Shown: piece by piece, positions 35,505 through 62,600 of the stretch | Layout of the letters: the number at the start of each line of letters is the position of its first letter | Numbering within the stretch: position 1 is the stretch's first letter | NCBI RefSeq assembly: GCF_041146795.1 | Contig: NC_135170.1 | Coordinates: forward strand, 26,158,033 to 26,222,032 | Reading direction: 5' to 3' | DNA: 64,000 nt | DNA from: Maylandia zebra | Lineage: Eukaryota > Chordata > Actinopteri > Cichliformes > Cichlidae | Notes under the pieces: generated by a model | Seen by the model: the letters and a program-made list of their open reading frames with translations, nothing else | What the model was told of the DNA's origin: nothing | Database searches by the model: none | Made by a program: the position numbers and the translations under genes

Positions 35505-37851
35505 ATGGCAACCCGGAGGGTGCTGGTGACTGGGTGTTCTTCTGGCATTGGCTTGGCTGTGGCTGCACGGCTGGCCAAAGATGAACTGAGGCGGTTTAAA
35601 GGTCAGCTGATCAGTCCTTGCTTATAGTACAGGTAGGTGGTAGAAGTAACCATCATTACTGACAGTCAGTGTGTTCCCTCTTTATCTGAGGCAGTGGTTG
35701 CCACCATGAGAGATCTTGGGAAACGGGGACCCTTGGAGAAAGCAGCAGGCGATTCCTTAAACAAAACCCTCGAAATCAAAGAGTTGGATGCCTGCTGTGA
35801 AACTTCCATCAAAGAATGTATTAACAGCTTGCCGAACAGACGGGTGGATGTTCTTGGTCTGTTTTTCCTCCATCTTGTAGATAAGCTTTAATTGAATTCA
35901 ACATTTCTTTTTACAAGTATACAGTTTGAAAGCATAGTGTATTCTGTTGTTACAGTAAACAATGCTGGTGTTGGCATGATTGGGCCGCTGGAGTGCCAGA
36001 GTATCGATGCAATGAAGGAGCTGTTTGACACAAATTTCTTTGGCCTGGTGCGTCTGGTGAAAGAGGTGTTGCCTGACATGAAGCAGCGACAGAGTGGCCA
36101 CATTGTGGTGATGAGCAGTGTCATGGGACTACAGGGTGTGTTTGTTTGTGCTGATAAAAAACTTCAGAACATGCATACAATGTAGAAAAAACTAAAAGCT
36201 AACATCTTTCATAATATTTCCAACCAGGACTTCTGTTCAACGATGTCTACTCTGCATCCAAATTTGCTGTGGAAGGATTTTGTGAAAGTCTGGCAGTGCA
36301 AGCAATGAAGTTTAACATCAAGTGATTACATGTCCTGAAACATACTACAGCATTAAAAATGCAGCCAGCCCACAACTAAAACTTGAGTTATCAGTAAGCC
36401 CACATTGGCAAAATATTAAAAACTTAATGAGTGTAAAGGGACAGTGGTCTTAATGTTATGTTTTTTTTATATCCTTGTTCAAAGGACAACTCTAGTAGAA
36501 CCTGGCCCTGTGGTGACGGAGTTTGAAAGGAAAATGTACGAAAGTGCTGAGAAGATGGATCTATCAGGGACGGATGAAGAGACTGCCAGGATATTCAGGG
36601 AACTTTACCTTCCATACTCTAAAGAAATCTTTACTTCTTTAAGTCAGACACCAGAGGAAGTGGCTGAGGCAAGTGGTTAAAATTGTGTTTTTAAAGGTAC
36701 GGTAAAATAACATGTTTTTTAGTGAAAATTTATGAATGGGCCTGAAGCTCGGTCCTCTCTGGCACAGAGAGGCTGCCGGGAGAGCCCGCGGGCACGCCAC
36801 TACAACCCCCTCTGGCCTCTGCTCCGTAGCTGCTGGGTGACCTCTCGTTTGGGGCTCTACTCAGCTCTTCCCAGGAGGGTGGCACGGTTCCCCCCTTTTG
36901 GTGGTCCTCCTCGGGTCCTCGTACTCTGGGGCCTCTGGATATCTGGGGCCTGGATCTCCTCCATACCTGCTTCATGCCCTGGGGGACGGGGCTGTGCCTC
37001 CCCACACTCCCCAGCAGATCGTTACATGGAGAAACCTTTGGAATACAAGCATGCTGATCCACACAGGTGTGCACACAGGTGTACACACGGGTGTTCACAG
37101 ACGCGGACTACACCTTTCTTGGCTGCTGCCTCAAAGCACATTGTGCGCTGTCTATCTTGCGTGCTGCACAATATCGTTTAATGTTTAGTATCTACTGTTA
37201 TCTACTGCTAGCTAGTTTATGGTGATGGTGCTATATTTATTATGTTGCTCTTTTTTTTTGTTTGCTTTCTCTTCTGTTTTTTTTTCTCCATACAGGTGAT
37301 CCAGGTGTTTTGTTTGTTTTTCTTTCTTTCTACCCCCCTTTCTCACCGTCTCTTCTCCCCTCTGGTTTTCTTTCTTTCTCTCCCTCTCTTTCTTTCATTC
37401 TTTCTCCCTGTCCTATCCCCCAGTTATGTCTGTCCCGTTTGTAAAATAAATACATAATTATAATAAAGGTCAATCAAATGGACCAATATGGCAAGGCCAT
37501 GATGATCCACTTGGTAAAATAAATCCGCTTGGCATCTTTCTTGGCCTTAAGACAACAATTCTGATGGCTAAAGATCCAAACGGGAAACAAAAAAAAAAGA
37601 AAACTTATGAATGTTTTAATTTTTTTGCTTTTATTTTTCAGCAAACAGTTAACGTGATCACAGCCAAGGACCCTCCTCTGCGTCACCAGACCAACAAAGT
37701 GTACATGCCCATGACTGCCCTCAAGCATGCAGATCCAACTGGCCAACTGCCTCTGCACACATTCTACAAGATGATCTTTAAACATGACCGCGTGTTTAGT
37801 GCTACGCTGGGGGTTCTGCGCCTTCTGCAGAGGAGGGCAGGAAAGAAATGA
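35505..37851 (+). CDS. rdh8: rdh8-type all-trans-retinol dehydrogenase
   Basis: A short-chain dehydrogenase/reductase that in photoreceptor outer segments reduces all-trans-retinal with NADPH (knowledge of RDH8). Exons: 35505-35601, 35695-35856, 35956-36135, 36228-36321, 36485-36668 and 37642-37851. They encode 308 residues against about 311 in human RDH8. The cofactor motif TGCSSGIG is at residues 9-16, NNAG at 88-91, and the catalytic Y154SASK158. [20 protein letters not shown] and [12 protein letters not shown] are near-identical to remembered RDH8 and separate it from HSD17B1. Teleosts carry rdh8a and rdh8b; which copy this is was not decided. Intron 5 uses a GC donor. Confidence 0.9.
36669..36670 (+). 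other. GC splice donor of rdh8 intron 5
   Basis: The exon ends GCTGAG and is followed by GCAAGT. The next exon begins CAAACAGTTAAC (Gln-Thr-Val-Asn), which must be entered in phase 0. The nearby GT at 36673 would give phase 1 and an immediate stop. The GC site otherwise fits AG|GCAAGT perfectly. Confidence 0.85.
36735..37490. repeat. Probable interspersed repeat in rdh8 intron 5
   Basis: A GC-rich island (about 36745-37090) sits abruptly within AT-rich intron sequence. It is followed by CACAGGTGTGCACACAGGTG-type tandem words, a T/C-rich stretch (37249-37430) and an AATAAATACATAATTATAATA tail. The composition break and A/T-rich tail suggest a retroposed element. I could not name the family or find a target-site duplication. 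Confidence 0.4.
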
Positions 37852-38306
37852 TTCTGTGAATATGAGGATTCTATTGTTGCACAGATTAGAAGTATTATTC
37901 ACGTGAAGATAATTCTCGAGAGCGATAGCTATGACTTTATTATATTATATTTTATTATATTATACTATATTATTTTATTTGTAACACCCAACTGTAAGGT
38001 GATATATAGTTTCTTTCTGAGCAAAAGTGTTTATCATTTTATCAGTACAGTAGTAACTGAAAAAGTTGTGTTTATTACTAATTTGTGTAATATTTATGTA
38101 CTTAACTGTCTACTAAGATTTCTGTCATACTCTTAATTTTAGATAAAACAAGAACTACTACACTGTAATGATGCTAACAAAATCTAAACGCAAAACTATT
38201 AAAACGATGTACTTGATTATATAAATTACATTCCTTTGATTTAACCTTTTTGCAGATATAATACAAGAGTTGAGTCGATCTTAAAATAAATGTTGTGAAT
38301 GCAAAT

Positions 38307-38312
38307 AATAAA
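38307..38312 (+). terminator. Candidate rdh8 polyadenylation signal
   Basis: AATAAA about 456 nt after the rdh8 stop; another occurs at 38285-38290. Either would end the transcript before the presumed notch3 3' UTR end. Confidence 0.4.
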
Positions 38313-38625
38313 AGAGCAATGATTTAACATTTGAAATTAATGTTTGGGTCTCACCTCCACTGCAATAAGTTCCTGTGAATAGTCCTAATTGTATTTTGAG
38401 CAATCCTAGAGGTAAACATAATGTGGAAAATATGTTTGGATAATTCAGTAACAGTGCCATCACATAGTTTGTCTAGCATAGCAACTCGAACAGGAGGTAT
38501 CCAAAACTTTGATGTAAAAAGAGTGGACATTTGTACATTAACATTAAATTTATGTTAACTGTTAACTAACGTGTAAAAAAAATCAGTCACAGCCTCAGCT
38601 TGAAATAATGCTAAATGAAGTACAT

Positions 38626-38631
38626 TTTATT
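38626..38631 (-). terminator. Candidate notch3 polyadenylation signal
   Basis: AATAAA on the minus strand, 1.89 kb downstream of the notch3 stop. Other weaker A-rich variants exist nearer, so usage is uncertain. Confidence 0.35.
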
Positions 38632-40520
38632 TTTGTCCTTTTAGTACACAACAATCATTTTAGAAACAATATTTCTCAAGCAATGATCTACCCAGAACAA
38701 ACATATTTACAAACAGAACTTGAGAGATTGAAATGTACAAAACACTTAGTGCGGCCTGGTAGAGAAATTGTAAAACAAGTTATATATAAAAATAAACAAA
38801 TAAACAGCCAAAAAACTGTTTTCATTTTAAGTAAGATGTGAACTGGACTGTGAACATGTTTCTCAGGTCTGGCAGAACAGTATCTGATTCTATAATGAAC
38901 AGAATAAACAATAAATGAAAGATATAATAAGTCTATGACACACTAAAGTGGTGGCCAACTTATTTCTGTTCATGTTGTCACAAAATAAACATGCGAAACG
39001 TACTTTTGTAAAATTCTACTATTATTATCTGACTTTATGTTGAAATGCCCACAAAATGTTAAGGATGTCACAATGAAATAAAAGACTTGGTCAACTCTCG
39101 GTTAGCTAAATGACAGTGTCATCTCAGAATTTAGCAAAAAAGTTATAGGGAACAACACTACATGGTAGTGTTTTTTTCCTTGGGTCTATTTTAACATTCA
39201 TCTTAAGATGCAACCACATAGCCCCTGGACTGATACTACTGTAGATGCAGGGGCACTATCCCACTGCATGCCATAAAACACCTCCCTGAGGAGTGACAGG
39301 GCATAAGCAGTTACAACCCAGTAGCCACGCCTTCATGCTGACCACTACATCACCGTAGACAAGGTGAGAGTGCCACCGAGATCTTAACTGCTGCAAATAG
39401 TCCATTTAGTCTGCTCAGGGACATCACAAGCTTAACAAATTCTGCTAGTCTGTGTTCTGTTCTGTGCTGGATCCCACTGAGTGGTGCAGAATCCAGACTC
39501 AATAAGACCAGCAACATGGAGGAATGTTTTGCAGGGAAGACTAAAGAAAATAGCAGCTGATACAAGCAAAGCTTAGCATATCTGAAATGGTGTTTAAAAA
39601 AAATATACAAAATATAAAGCAAAGTAAAACATAACGGCAGTGAGCGGCTGATTTTATAGGCAAAACAGTTCTGTTTGAAACATATTTCTTTTAACGTGAA
39701 TATAAACATGCCTTAAAACTGAAGCTATCAAGGTTGGCAGTACATATACTTCAGTGTCAGTAAGAAGCTACAAATGGAAGCATTAACTAAAACTTTACTC
39801 TGTTGACCTCATTTTGAAAGGTGATAAAGAAAATTACCATGGGTTAAATGCCACCCATATATTATAAATATCCATTTTAATCATTTTGTACCGGACCCAC
39901 ACTTGCTCTATTGGGCTGGTCGTTTGAAGTGCTTTAGAGACACTTATCTACATTCTTGTTCATAATACTAATATGGAAAACCACAAATCAGCTGAAGATA
40001 TCACAATTGCAGGGCAATTTTTGAAATGTTTTTGTTTTTCATTTCAATCTGTTTTTAATCTTGGGGTGACACTTTATATGAGAAGCTAGGACAGAGAAAA
40101 AGAACTAAAAAGTAGTTTAGATAGATAAAGACAATAAATAAAAATAAATGAATTCCCTTCAGCATTTCACTTTTCCTCTTATCTACTTTTAAATGTTTGT
40201 TAGTTTTTAGGAATGTCCCAAGTCTTTGAAATGAAAGACTTGGTTTTCTTCATATACTTTTTTTTATAATAAAAAACAAGTCCATCTGTGACAGAATTAC
40301 TTCATTAAATTGTCTGCTGTTTTTTCAGACAACACACATATCCCTTTACTTTTTTTCTCTGCAAAATCGACCAGCAGACAATCCTCGTGATAAGCAGTCA
40401 ATCCAAATCCAATGAAAATCTTGGAAACAGGCTGACACATAAAAACACAGACAGACCCCAAGAGCCAGTCCTCAAATTCTTTCACCCTTGGTCCATTTTC
40501 AAGCAGAGGCTATATGATCT

Positions 40521-55468
<14,948 letters not shown>

Positions 55469-57054
55469 CTAAAAACACACATATAAGGATTGTTTTAGGA
55501 TATTTTTTCTCATAATATATAGCACACATATTAGTAGAGCCACAAAAAAGAAAAGAAATACAATGAAAAGACAGAGTTAGGCCATGTGTGTTATTGACTT
55601 TATTAGTCGCACACTACTATTTTCAGTTGGAAAACCTAATTTTCTCAGTGTCAGCTAACATTCTCCAGTTTTTCCACACCCCAGTTCTTATTTCTGTTCC
55701 CATATATGAAAAAGAACACACCCAGAAACAGTTTGGAAATTTAACAATTGCCAACAAATACTAACATGAGGAAAAACAAGGGTTGCACACAGTGCTCTTT
55801 AACAGGATAGGAGAAACAGCTGTGGTGTTTAAATTAAACAACTAACTGTCCTCTTGATGGCTGTATTCTAAAACATGTGGTGATATCAGTTTATTCAAAA
55901 CATTCATTTATTTTTTGGGTTCCATTACTTTTCATTCTGCAACTACCCTGAAGACTGGAGTCTGAGGGGTGACCTATAATTGCCTTGTCTCTATTCAAGC
56001 TGTGTAGACATTGTTTGAGCTTGACCCAAACATGCAGTACAAAGAAGCTGAGATAAATATAAAAACAGGGTTTCCAGTTGCTCTCTATGAAGCTCCTATG
56101 GGAGTTCAGGCAAGGTTTGGAGTGCTGGTAACACTACACCCACAGTGAAGCCCTTGACTGAGGACAGGAACCCTCTTCAAAGAGGCTGATGCTTATGGCT
56201 GTGAGGTGACAGCTGGGTTCTGGCCCACCCTTGGGCACTGTCATCTCTTTCAATGGAGAGAAACCCTGGGCAGGATCAAAAATGGGTTTTCATCTGTTCT
56301 CACTTACAGGATAATGCATTTTTTCATTCTTACTTTTGTATGTGCAGTCCCACTCTAAGAAAAAAGACAAAAAAGCATAAAATGCTCTCACTCCTGGCTA
56401 GGAGGCTGAGGCTGCTTTAAATTAGGCGGCAGGGAAACCGATCCAGATCTTGATTTTCTATGAAAAAGGATGCTTTGTTTCTGGCTGGTCTAGATTGGTG
56501 GAACAATAGAAAACTTAAGGTTTCTCGGTTTTGTTTAATTTTTTTTTCTCCAGCTTTCAAAAGCAATTTAAATTGTGAACTATGCATGAAAGCACACAAG
56601 AGTGTAAAAATATATTTTTAAAGTGATAGTTTGGTGCTATGTTGAATTTAATTGTTAGAAAGAGAATATAGGGAACTGACATCTTCCAACAGAACATGAG
56701 ACTTCATTGGAAAGTTAAACTGAAGCCATTTGAATGCCTATGTTGAGAGACAGATTTTGCGCATTTACTACAGCTACTTTTCCTTCTCCTAAACCCCTCC
56801 TCCTCTCATGAGGCTGAGAGGTCAGACGTTAGAGGGTTCCCTGTTTGATTGTGATGATAATGTCACTCAGGCTACAGAGTGTGAGGAGGGGATGCTCCAC
56901 AGGAGAGACTGTCTTTTGAAGGTGCAATTGGTAGAGAGGGAGATCAAAAGGAAACAAGAGTAGTCTGGTCCATCAAGAATGTCATGTCATATTTCCTGTA
57001 ATCCCTGGTCCTTTGCTCTGAAAACACAGTACTCACTCGTAATGCACTATTCTT

Positions 57055-57068
57055 GTTGCCATAGTAAC
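57055..57068. promoter_or_regulatory. RFX X-box motif in notch3 5' intron
   Basis: GTTGCCATAGTAAC fits the X-box consensus GTNRCC-N2-RGYAAC at every fixed position. RFX factors drive ciliary and other programmes. Intronic location near the 5' end of notch3 is compatible with an enhancer, but function is inferred only. Confidence 0.45.
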
Positions 57069-59251
57069 CTCACAGATGAACAAGCAAGCTTGACACCCAA
57101 CCAATCACCCCTACCCCCCAACCATGGTTCCCATGGCTATTTGTCATGGCTTGGCTGGGTTTATTTAGAGGCAAATTAACTATGTCTGGAATCTAGGGTG
57201 TCACTAAAAATGAAACACAAATGTGGAACAAAGCGGTCTTTGAAAGGACTGATGAACAAAATTGCTTTAAGAGCTGAAAGATACAACGCAGACTGACAGT
57301 CAAATTCTTCTGGAGCCATATTTGACTGCTGATGAAAACCAAAAAGCTAGAAACTTAGCAGGCGTTGTTCTCCAAAGACCATCATGACTCTATGTGGAAA
57401 GAAATCAACAACTCACTCCAGGAAGTAATGTGTCCCCAAGTGTATGTTGATATACAGATTAAAATATTTATTTGGAATTAATGTGTTTTCATCTATTAAC
57501 ATACAGGTATACAAGTGTATCTGTGGGTGGGCTTATAAAAGTGACGATAGTAATAACGCCTGATAAATTATTTGTCCTCCCTTTCAAATGTGCAATGAAG
57601 TAAGCAGCCAAAACACACATTCTTTTGTCTAGACCTGACTCCTTGCCAACATGCTACTCCCATAACACACAAATCAGAATGCTATCAGCGTAGAGACTGT
57701 GAGAGACATGCAACTTTTGTCCTGGTTCACACTTCATACCACTGTGAAAAGTCTGCTTATCAGGCTCTTTATAACCTTATGGATTTCACTGCCCATGGGA
57801 ACAGAAGGGCAGGATCTGTGCCTTTGCGTGAGCCCAACTTTAATTGTGGCGGATGTGAAAGGCAGGTGCAGTTTGCTGTTGTGCAATGGGCCCCTGAGTC
57901 ATACTTAGTGAGTGTCAACATCTGACCTTGGAGGAAGAGCGTACAGCAGATGAGGAAGAGGTCTCTGGGTGCAACAGAGAGACGGGCAGAATGAGTAATC
58001 TCTCCTTGTCAGCACATATGAAGGTTTTTGCCAGCTGCAGTACTGACACCATGCATCTGTCCACATCTGTCAGAGTACCTCTAGTTGTCTAGCATTTAGC
58101 TCCGGTGCCAGACTTTAAGCCAAAACCATTGAGCTTCTTTGCCCATGGGAAAAACTTTGTAACCATCACACACACAGTCACAAACACAAGGCATTTTAAA
58201 TATCTCAGAAGGTATGCTCAACCTTAACAAATACATGCATTAACAGTTCTGCCTAACAAACACTGTTATGTGGAGGCACCACTGCAACAAAGCAAACACA
58301 TGCAACAATCACTACACACCCAAACACAAAGAAAAAACAACTTACAAACAGCCTCAGGCTCTGAGGAGCGGTTGTATCATGAATGCATAAAAGAGAAGAT
58401 CCACTGAGGAAATTATATAAGAAGGAAAAGAGAAATAGCAACCTTGTCAAAGGTTTAATTGAGAGCTTCAAATACAAATGATTATTAAACATCCAAAAAC
58501 AAAATGGGATTCAGTCAGTGTGCTTTGATTGCAGAGTTGTTCTGTATCAAGTAACGTGATATCAAGACTAAAACCATCGGATTTATGTAAGTTCTGTCAC
58601 TTGTTACTTGTGTAACACAATGCCAGTTTTCCTGGTTTCTGGGTCACTGAAGCAGGGTAACCTGAGCTCATCCTCTTCTACACAATAGCGGCAACTCAGC
58701 CAGAGGTCAAAGGGCGGCTCACCTGTGAACAAAGAGGCTGTAATCTCTGACACGGTTCGTACACACAGTCATGCTCCACAAAACAACAACTATAAAGGAT
58801 TCTTCTTATCTTAGGGGGCATTTTCTAAGACAAATGGAAAGGAAGAGAAACAACTGAACTATCATGTTTTGACTTGGGACAACTTTTCAAATTCTCTGTT
58901 GCCTGAAAAAAGCTAGTCTTACGTTTTTTAACGCTTGAAGTTGGTATGACATCATATAATGAATCTATTGGAAAAGTCTTAAAACATTTCCTAATACAAC
59001 TACCTCATACCCTTCCCCCTCTTTCCACAAGCAAGCAGGACCAGCTCTTCTCTTTTATGAAGAGTCCACACTGACACCACACTGCCAACAGGAGCCCATC
59101 TCCACACCCCCTCCTTCCAGCAACCTCCTCTGCTCTGCTCTCTCCAGCTTGGCTCTCCTTTTCAGCAGAGAGCCAGATTGGGGGTTGGGGAATGTTTTGT
59201 GGTCCAAATAAAAGAGCTAAAGTAGTCAGAACTTCTTTGAATGAAAGTGTT

Positions 59252-59294
59252 GGGGGGTGGGGGAAGATGGTAGGGGTAGGAGGGAGTGGGGGGC
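59252..59294 (+). repeat. G-rich block with quadruplex potential
   Basis: Runs of six, five, four, three and six G separated by short spacers on the plus strand, antisense to notch3. Confidence 0.6.
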
Positions 59295-59612
59295 AGTGAC
59301 CCAAACAGCTAGTCTTTCAGGCCTGGGCTGTAGCCTGGCAACAGTAACCCATAGTGAGACAGAGCTAGAGTGGGAAAAAAGGGGGGTGATGGGAGACAGG
59401 GTTTCATAAGGACAGTTGGGGCACTTCAGAAGACTGATCCTCCTACATATGCAGGTAGCTCTGAGCGCTGTGCTAAACCAATTCAGACTCATAATTAAGT
59501 ACAATCATGTCCAAAAGGATGACTGTTTCACAGTCTAAAGGCCAAGGTTTGTTTCAACAATTGTTCCTAGAGACACAATGAAAGCATTGAACAGTCTAGA
59601 AGCTTTCCACAG

Positions 59613-59628
59613 CCCCCCCCCCCCCCCC
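59613..59628. repeat. Run of 16 C
   Basis: Sixteen consecutive cytosines in the notch3 5' intron. Confidence 0.95.
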
Positions 59629-62600
59629 AAACATGCATATTAAACATGTGACTAGAAAGACATTTAACTTACTCGAGGAAAAGTGTTAATTAATCTAACT
59701 AAAAAGCTGGGAGGACTAAGTGAATCCTTCTTAACTCTGATAGTCCTATCACAGTTCATACTTTATCAGTGAGAGACTATCGTGTATTATAATAATATTA
59801 ATATAAATCCAGAATTCCAAGGAAATACCAGACATTTCCTTGGCAGCGAGGAAAGCACATATCCACTGTACTGAGAGAATAAATAGGTCCTGTTGCTAAG
59901 TGCTCACTAATACACTTTCCAAAAAAGTGTGTGTGTGTGTGTGGGGGGGGGAGATCTCACGCACAATTCTTGCTACCTCACACACTATCGAAACAGCTTC
60001 TAGTGTCAGTCTGAAAGAATACACCCTCACATTTTTCAAATAGCAATGCATTTGCCCAAAACCACAATGCATGAATCCTAGGGTTGAGGTCTTTCAAAGC
60101 ATTCTCTATTGAACTCCACCACAAAACCCCACCCAACCACCTAAACTGAACCAGATTTTTTGGAAAACTTTGAAATTGAAAGGGCCCCATCCCAATGTTA
60201 AAGTCAAAGATAAACTACAATGACTTATCCAGTGTTTTGTTTTAATTTTGGATTAAATAGAACTACGCCAGCATCACTTAAAATTGTTCACACAAAATAT
60301 CACATGGATTGACTGAGGTCAGCACAACCTCTCGCGTGCTTATTGATGTGAGGAACTGTCAAAAGTTCTTACAAGGAAAATGTTTATGTTGCCCCAAAAA
60401 GCACTAAAGATGTTAAAGAAGTGTAGAGTAATAAAATATTCAATAAAACCAACACATGGCAAAAATGCAGCAATCAAGTGCTCTTATGAAGTGGCAAAGT
60501 GTTTAAGCCCACAACACCTCAGTATTTTTAATTAAGAAAAGGTTATGGCTTAGTAAAATGCTGCCTTGCTGGAAGCAAAGTGTTTGTGGAAATTATGCTT
60601 AGTGGAAAAGTGAATGCCTTTTCCTGAATCCTTTAATGATGGACCCATCCCTTCCTCTGCTGACAGGGAGGGAGACACTGGGGAATTTTTCACTGGCAGA
60701 CCTAAGTTATTCTAATCAGACCTGCCTGAGTGTCTCTTCAGAAGTCATTGTCTCCTGGATAAGAGCAAACAACCAGGCAATGAAACTTCACATCCAGGCT
60801 TATCCTTAAATAAGCTTGCAGTTCAGACATACATAGACATCAAAGAGAATAATTTGCAAATTCCAACAGGTTGTTTCAGGGGTAAAACCGACATAAATAT
60901 TACTTATATGCAATGCGTAAGAAAGTGCATATGAATTTAATTTCCACATTCTCAGATAAAAGTTCCAGGTTGCAAAGTATAAGGCAATGTAGCGCAATGT
61001 ATCCAAGTAATGAGAAGTGGTGGAATTAAACACAATAAAGAAAAAGATCAGAAAATGGAGAATTATGAAGTAATCAAGCTGCTTAAGCTTCTCTGATAAG
61101 ACAGGATGTGTGTAGCTGGGAGGTCAGAAGGCACCACTTCCTTTGAGGGAGCCTGGGAACCACAGCTCCCAGTCTCCAGTCATGAACCACAGAAGAGAAG
61201 GGACAGCAAACCAATATGTTCCCCCTAATGGTGTAACCTCTTTGTCAGATAGCACTCATATCCTCATAGATATGAACACTATCCTCTTGAGTCATTATAC
61301 TTTTCTGTGCTTTCAATTCATCTGTAAAATGGCAAGACAATGGCTCCATCTGCCTGGCATGACAGCATGAGAGTTAAGACAGTATTTGCCTTCAAAATGG
61401 CACCATAAGAATTTAATAATCAGCCAAATCACTATGAATTCTTCAATGAGACTGCTGGAATACTCTCTGCACAGTCTCAGACAGTACTGTTTAAGGCATT
61501 CCGAAAGGGGGTAGAAGGATGAATGGATGGGAGGTAGAGACAATAACCTGAAAGCACCAGGGGGAGAGGAGGAATCTTGCTAAGCATTCCTTTCTAATCC
61601 ACTATAAAGATACCAAAGAAAACACTAGCCCCAAGGTGCCGTGTACTAAGACAATAATATAATCTGTTTCTTTGCTATGGTCTGTCACTTAATATGTGCT
61701 TTGGCATGAGAGAATGCAACCACTTATTATTGAATTGGGTTCCTTTGAAAGTGTATTTCTTATCTGCTTGTATGTACTATGTATGTTTAACCCATCCAGA
61801 GAAAATCAAAAACTTCCTTATTTTTGCCTTCTATTTTGCCAAAAGTGAAACAATGTAGGCAGACAAACTCCACAGTATCTTGACATGACAAAGAGGGCAA
61901 GTCAAAGGTGCCCTCTTTATCATGCTTTAAGAGTCTGGGAGTTGCTACAGGGTCATAACAAAACACTCCCAATTTATATGATAACTCTGCTACTGAAGCC
62001 AAGGGCAATCCATTTATAACACGGGTCTCAGATAGCAGAGAACTTCCATATTTATTTTCATTCAGCTTGGCAGATCAGAGGGGAAAGAGCTGGTTGTAAT
62101 CTGTGATCTGCCTCTGCCCTGATAGACAGAGGATGAGTAGCTAGAGCTAGGACAGCATGCAGTGAGAGAAAGAGCAGACACAGTTGCTGTTACTGTGTTA
62201 CTGTGAGAGAGGCAACATGTGCTAGAGGGACTGTGGGCTACCGGATTCATTCCTCCACAAGCTTGTCTCTCACAGTATGGGGGCGACTGACTGCTCAATG
62301 GCAGCACCTGGCCCTATGCTTTCCCTTTGTCAAGATCTGACTTCACTGGATTACCATCACAACATCCACCAGCTGTCCTATATGCAGACCCCCCGCCCAC
62401 ACCCTCACTCCCTCCTAGCCAGCTTCTCTCAACCCATTCCCTACCCCCAGTCCAATTCCCCCAGCTGGATCTCCTCTGAATGACACCCCCTCAATCTGCC
62501 TAATTATCTTTCCTCTGTCCATACTGCTGTAGCACTCTTCAAGCAGGGTGGAGCTGAGGGGCCAAAGGCTGTTCAACTACACTTCCTGACTGCTCACCTA

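Larger units (their letters stand above)
37852..40520. other. Convergent 3' UTR region of rdh8 and notch3
   Basis: The two genes are tail-to-tail with 2.67 kb between stop codons. Rdh8-side AATAAA signals lie at 38285 and 38307. A minus-strand AATAAA at 38626-38631 could end notch3, giving a 3' UTR of about 1.9 kb. An ATTATATTATATT-rich low-complexity stretch lies at about 37937-37980. No other gene was seen. Confidence 0.5.

Noticed and set aside
36732-37181. 149-codon and overlapping open frames in rdh8 intron 5
   Set aside because: Overlapping frames on both strands of a GC-rich probable repeat; no domain recognised.
35505-37851. hsd17b1 (estradiol dehydrogenase), attractive next to an NR5A receptor
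   Set aside because: [31 protein letters not shown] and [12 protein letters not shown] follow RDH8 much more closely.
62250-62483. Possible notch3 exon 1 or other coding exon
   Set aside because: No signal peptide on the minus strand and no EGF pattern; the plus-strand frame is Ser/Pro/His-rich and resembles nothing known.
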